Shown: in pieces, positions 5,882 through 7,912 of the stretch
How the letters are laid out: each line of letters starts with the position of its first letter
Position numbering within the stretch: position 1 is the first letter of the stretch
Assembly (NCBI GenBank): GCA_019314185.1
Contig: JAFCZU010000386.1
Location: 1 to 7,912 of the forward strand
Length of the DNA stretch: 7,912 bases
Direction: 5' to 3'
From: Deltaproteobacteria bacterium
GTDB lineage: Bacteria; Desulfobacterota; Desulfobacteria; Desulfobacterales; ETH-SRB1
Translations under genes and position numbers: made by a program
Notes under the pieces: generated by a model
Told to the model about the DNA's origin: nothing
Seen by the model: only the letters and a program-made list of their open reading frames with translations
Databases searched by the model: none

Positions 5882-6178
5882 ATGAAAAGAAAAGCTAAAA
5901 AGAACGGTTACAGGTTTAAAATTATTGCTGTCTGGCTTTCTCTAATGTCGATCTTCTTTGTTGAACTGCTTACATATACATGGTGCAGGGTTCAATGTGT
6001 CAAAATCGGATATGAAATGACAAAAGAAGCTGATCATTATCAAAGTATTATTAGATGGCAAAACAATTTAAAGATTGAGCTTGCACATCTTAAATCCCCG
6101 GAACGGTTAGCCGGCATTGCAAAAAACCAACTACATCTGGCGACCCCGAGTCCAAAACAGATGATAATTATTCCATGA
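5882..6178 (+). CDS. ftsL: Cell division protein FtsL
   Basis: FtsL is a small bitopic membrane protein that joins FtsB and FtsQ in the divisome and helps activate the FtsW-FtsI septal synthase. The 98-residue product has a basic N-terminus (MKRKAKKNGYRFK), one membrane segment at about 14-33, a helical and probably coiled-coil stretch at about 38-70, and a C-terminal motif typical of the family: SPERLAGIAKNQLHL followed by a PSPKQMIIIP ending. Identification rests on this layout plus position, since FtsL sequences diverge strongly. The start has GGTGAG (5873-5878) upstream with unusually short spacing of 3 nt. The stop overlaps the ftsI start (ATGA, 6175-6178), implying translational coupling. 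Upstream lies a repeat element rather than the rsmH end, so this gene may depend on read-through or a local promoter that I could not identify. Confidence 0.9.
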   Translation: MKRKAKKNGYRFKIIAVWLSLMSIFFVELLTYTWCRVQCVKIGYEMTKEADHYQSIIRWQNNLKIELAHLKSPERLAGIAKNQLHLATPSPKQMIIIP

Positions 6179-7912
6179 AATTAGCAAGCATAAAATATAT
6201 AAGATTACGTATTATCCTGATCGGTTTTATTTTTAGCATACTCTTAATAATAATCGGGATAAGAACAGTATATCTTCAGGTTTACTGCAGATCATGGCTG
6301 TCTCAAAAAGCAGCAAATCAATATGAAAAGTCTTGTGTGTCACATGGAAAACGCGGAACAATATTTGATGCAAAACACAGGGAAATGGCTGTAAGCATTG
6401 ATATAGCTTCAATAGCAGCATATCCACAAAACATTAAAGATGCGGCTGAAACAGCTAATACCCTTGGAAAGATATTAAATATCAACTCAAAGGACCTGAA
6501 CCGTAAACTTACATCCAACAAATCGTTTGTCTGGATCAAACGTCACGCAACACCCGGAGAAACAATAGCAATAAAAACCATTGGTCTTAACGGCATCGAT
6601 TTCATACCTGAACACAAACGTTTTTATCCAAACAGTGATCTCGCAGCGCAGTTGCTTGGTTTTTCAGGTATGGACGGCCATGGCCTGGAAGGAATCGAAT
6701 TTTATTATAACGCTTATCTCGAAGGAGCTGATGAACAATTTACGATTCTAAAAGATGCTTTTGGCCATGGATTTAATGCTGATAAAAAGATAACCGAAAA
6801 CTACCGTGGAAAAAATCTAATCCTAACTATCGATGAAACAATTCAACAAATAACCGAACAAGCCCTTGAGGAAGCGGTTATAGAACACTCAGCCAAATCC
6901 GGAATGGCAATTGTTATGGATCCAAAAACAGGAGCTGTTTTAGCCATGGCGCACTATCCTCATTTTAACCCAAATTCATTTGGAAGCTTCAACAAAAATC
7001 TGTGGAGAAACAGATGTATAACAGATCAGTTCGAACCAGGCTCAACCATGAAGATTTTCACTGCATCTGCGGCAATAGAATCCGGAACAAGCATGCCGAA
7101 TACTATTTTTTATTGCGAAAATGGAAAATATAAAATCGGAAACAATATTATCCACGACTGCAAGCCTCATGGCTGGCTGTCTTTACAGCAAATCGTTAAA
7201 TATTCAAGCAACATCGGCATAATCAAAGTAAGTGAGGCAACAGGATCTGAAAGTCTTTATAAAACTCTTAGCAACTTTGGTTTTGGCAAAAAGACAGGAA
7301 TAGATTGTCCAGGCGAAACTCCCGGGAGCCTGGCCCCTTATAGTCGCTGGTCAAAAATTGATGCCGGAGCAATATCTTTCGGACAGGGCATTTCCGTATC
7401 CGCACTGCAACTTATAACAGCGGCATCTGTCATTGCAAATAACGGAATTCTCATGAAGCCCTATGTTGTGCAGGCTATAACAGATAAAAATGGGCGCTTG
7501 ATTAAAAATTCAGCGCCTCATGAAGTCAGAAGAGTTATTTCAACAAAAACAGCCGAAGCAATGAAAAAAATACTCCTCACAGTTACTAATACCGGAGGAA
7601 CGGGCATTAATGCAGCCCTAAAAAATCACACTGTTTGCGGCAAAACAGGAACAGCTCAAAAAATCAATGAAAAAGGAACCTACGCAAAAGGAAAATATAT
7701 AGCATCATTTGTCGGATTTACACCCGCAGAAAACCCTGAGACTGCGATCCTTGTGATAATTAACGAACCTCAAAACGGATATTACGGTGGTACTGCTGCA
7801 GCTCCGGCATTCAGGAAGATAGCTTATGAAACTCTTAATTATATAAACCTGCCGGCCGGCCAAAACAAACTCACTGCGAAGCAGATTAATCGGCGGACCG
7901 GTCCTGATATAA
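6175..7912 (+). CDS. ftsI: Septal peptidoglycan transpeptidase FtsI (PBP3), C-terminus cut by window edge
   Basis: FtsI cross-links septal peptidoglycan as a class B penicillin-binding protein working with FtsW. From the ATG overlapping the ftsL stop, 579 codons stay open to the right edge, so the gene is partial, probably lacking only its tail. A cytoplasmic start of about 11 residues precedes one membrane segment (about 12-34). The dimerisation/pedestal domain begins with RGTIFDAKHREMAVS (60-74) and includes RFYPNSDLAAQLLGF (149-163). The transpeptidase domain has all three catalytic motifs: SxxK at S290-K293 (in PGSTMKIF), SxN at S344-N346 and KTGT at 490-493. FGQGISVSALQL (402-413) is also typical. 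FtsI is favoured over the sporulation paralogue SpoVD by the dcw context directly after ftsL and by the lack of any sign of a sporulating host. The expected next gene is murE. Confidence 0.96.
   Translation, partial: MKLASIKYIRLRIILIGFIFSILLIIIGIRTVYLQVYCRSWLSQKAANQYEKSCVSHGKRGTIFDAKHREMAVSIDIASIAAYPQNIKDAAETANTLGKILNINSKDLNRKLTSNKSFVWIKRHATPGETIAIKTIGLNGIDFIPEHKRFYPNSDLAAQLLGFSGMDGHGLEGIEFYYNAYLEGADEQFTILKDAFGHGFNADKKITENYRGKNLILTIDETIQQITEQALEEAVIEHSAKSGMAIVMDPKTGAVLAMAHYPHFNPNSFGSFNKNLWRNRCITDQFEPGSTMKIFTASAAIESGTSMPNTIFYCENGKYKIGNNIIHDCKPHGWLSLQQIVKYSSNIGIIKVSEATGSESLYKTLSNFGFGKKTGIDCPGETPGSLAPYSRWSKIDAGAISFGQGISVSALQLITAASVIANNGILMKPYVVQAITDKNGRLIKNSAPHEVRRVISTKTAEAMKKILLTVTNTGGTGINAALKNHTVCGKTGTAQKINEKGTYAKGKYIASFVGFTPAENPETAILVIINEPQNGYYGGTAAAPAFRKIAYETLNYINLPAGQNKLTAKQINRRTGPDI

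Noticed and set aside
5871..5885. Tiny frame ATG GTG AGC ATA TGA overlapping the ftsL start
   Set aside because: Four codons arising from the ribosome-site region; nothing suggests that it is translated.

Overview
The window looks like chromosomal DNA of a low-to-moderate G+C, Gram-negative anaerobe, most likely a member of the Desulfobacterota (sulfate-reducer-like). This is inferred from the style of the PAS-rich signalling proteins, from PAS domains carrying a Cys-x10-Cys-x2-Cys motif, from the wording of MraZ, RsmH and FtsL, and from abundant short intergenic repeats. No RNA gene, phage gene, transposase or CRISPR array is visible.

The left half (1-3809) is a signalling locus read on the minus strand. 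A large membrane sensor kinase (1302-3809: two membrane segments around a large extracytoplasmic sensor domain, two PAS domains, HisKA_2 and HATPase) is followed by a second gene that leaves the window at its left edge (1-882: receiver domain, a PAS domain, and the start of another PAS). They are a plausible phosphorelay pair. The 419 bp between them hold a terminator-like hairpin, a MITE-like inverted repeat built from TGCCTAAA octamers, a small hairpin and a perfect 14-bp tandem repeat just upstream of the receiver gene.

The divergent intergenic region (3810-4361) holds a strong imperfect hairpin with a T-run on the minus strand. It also holds a TTGACA-type promoter facing right, a 10-bp-periodic GTGG array that fits an MraZ operator, and two inverted repeats in the presumed mraZ leader.

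The right half (4362-7912) is the start of a division and cell wall (dcw) cluster on the plus strand: mraZ, rsmH, ftsL and ftsI (the last cut by the right edge). mraZ and rsmH are 4 bp apart, and ftsL and ftsI overlap by ATGA. A repeat-derived intergenic element of about 140 bp separates rsmH from ftsL. MraZ would autoregulate the cluster, RsmH methylates 16S rRNA, and FtsL and FtsI belong to the septal peptidoglycan machinery.

No clearly new multi-gene system is visible. The points most worth a second look are the duplicated cysteine motif in the kinase PAS domains, the orphan or attenuator-like hairpin between the divergent units, the shortened MraZ, and the three repeat structures.
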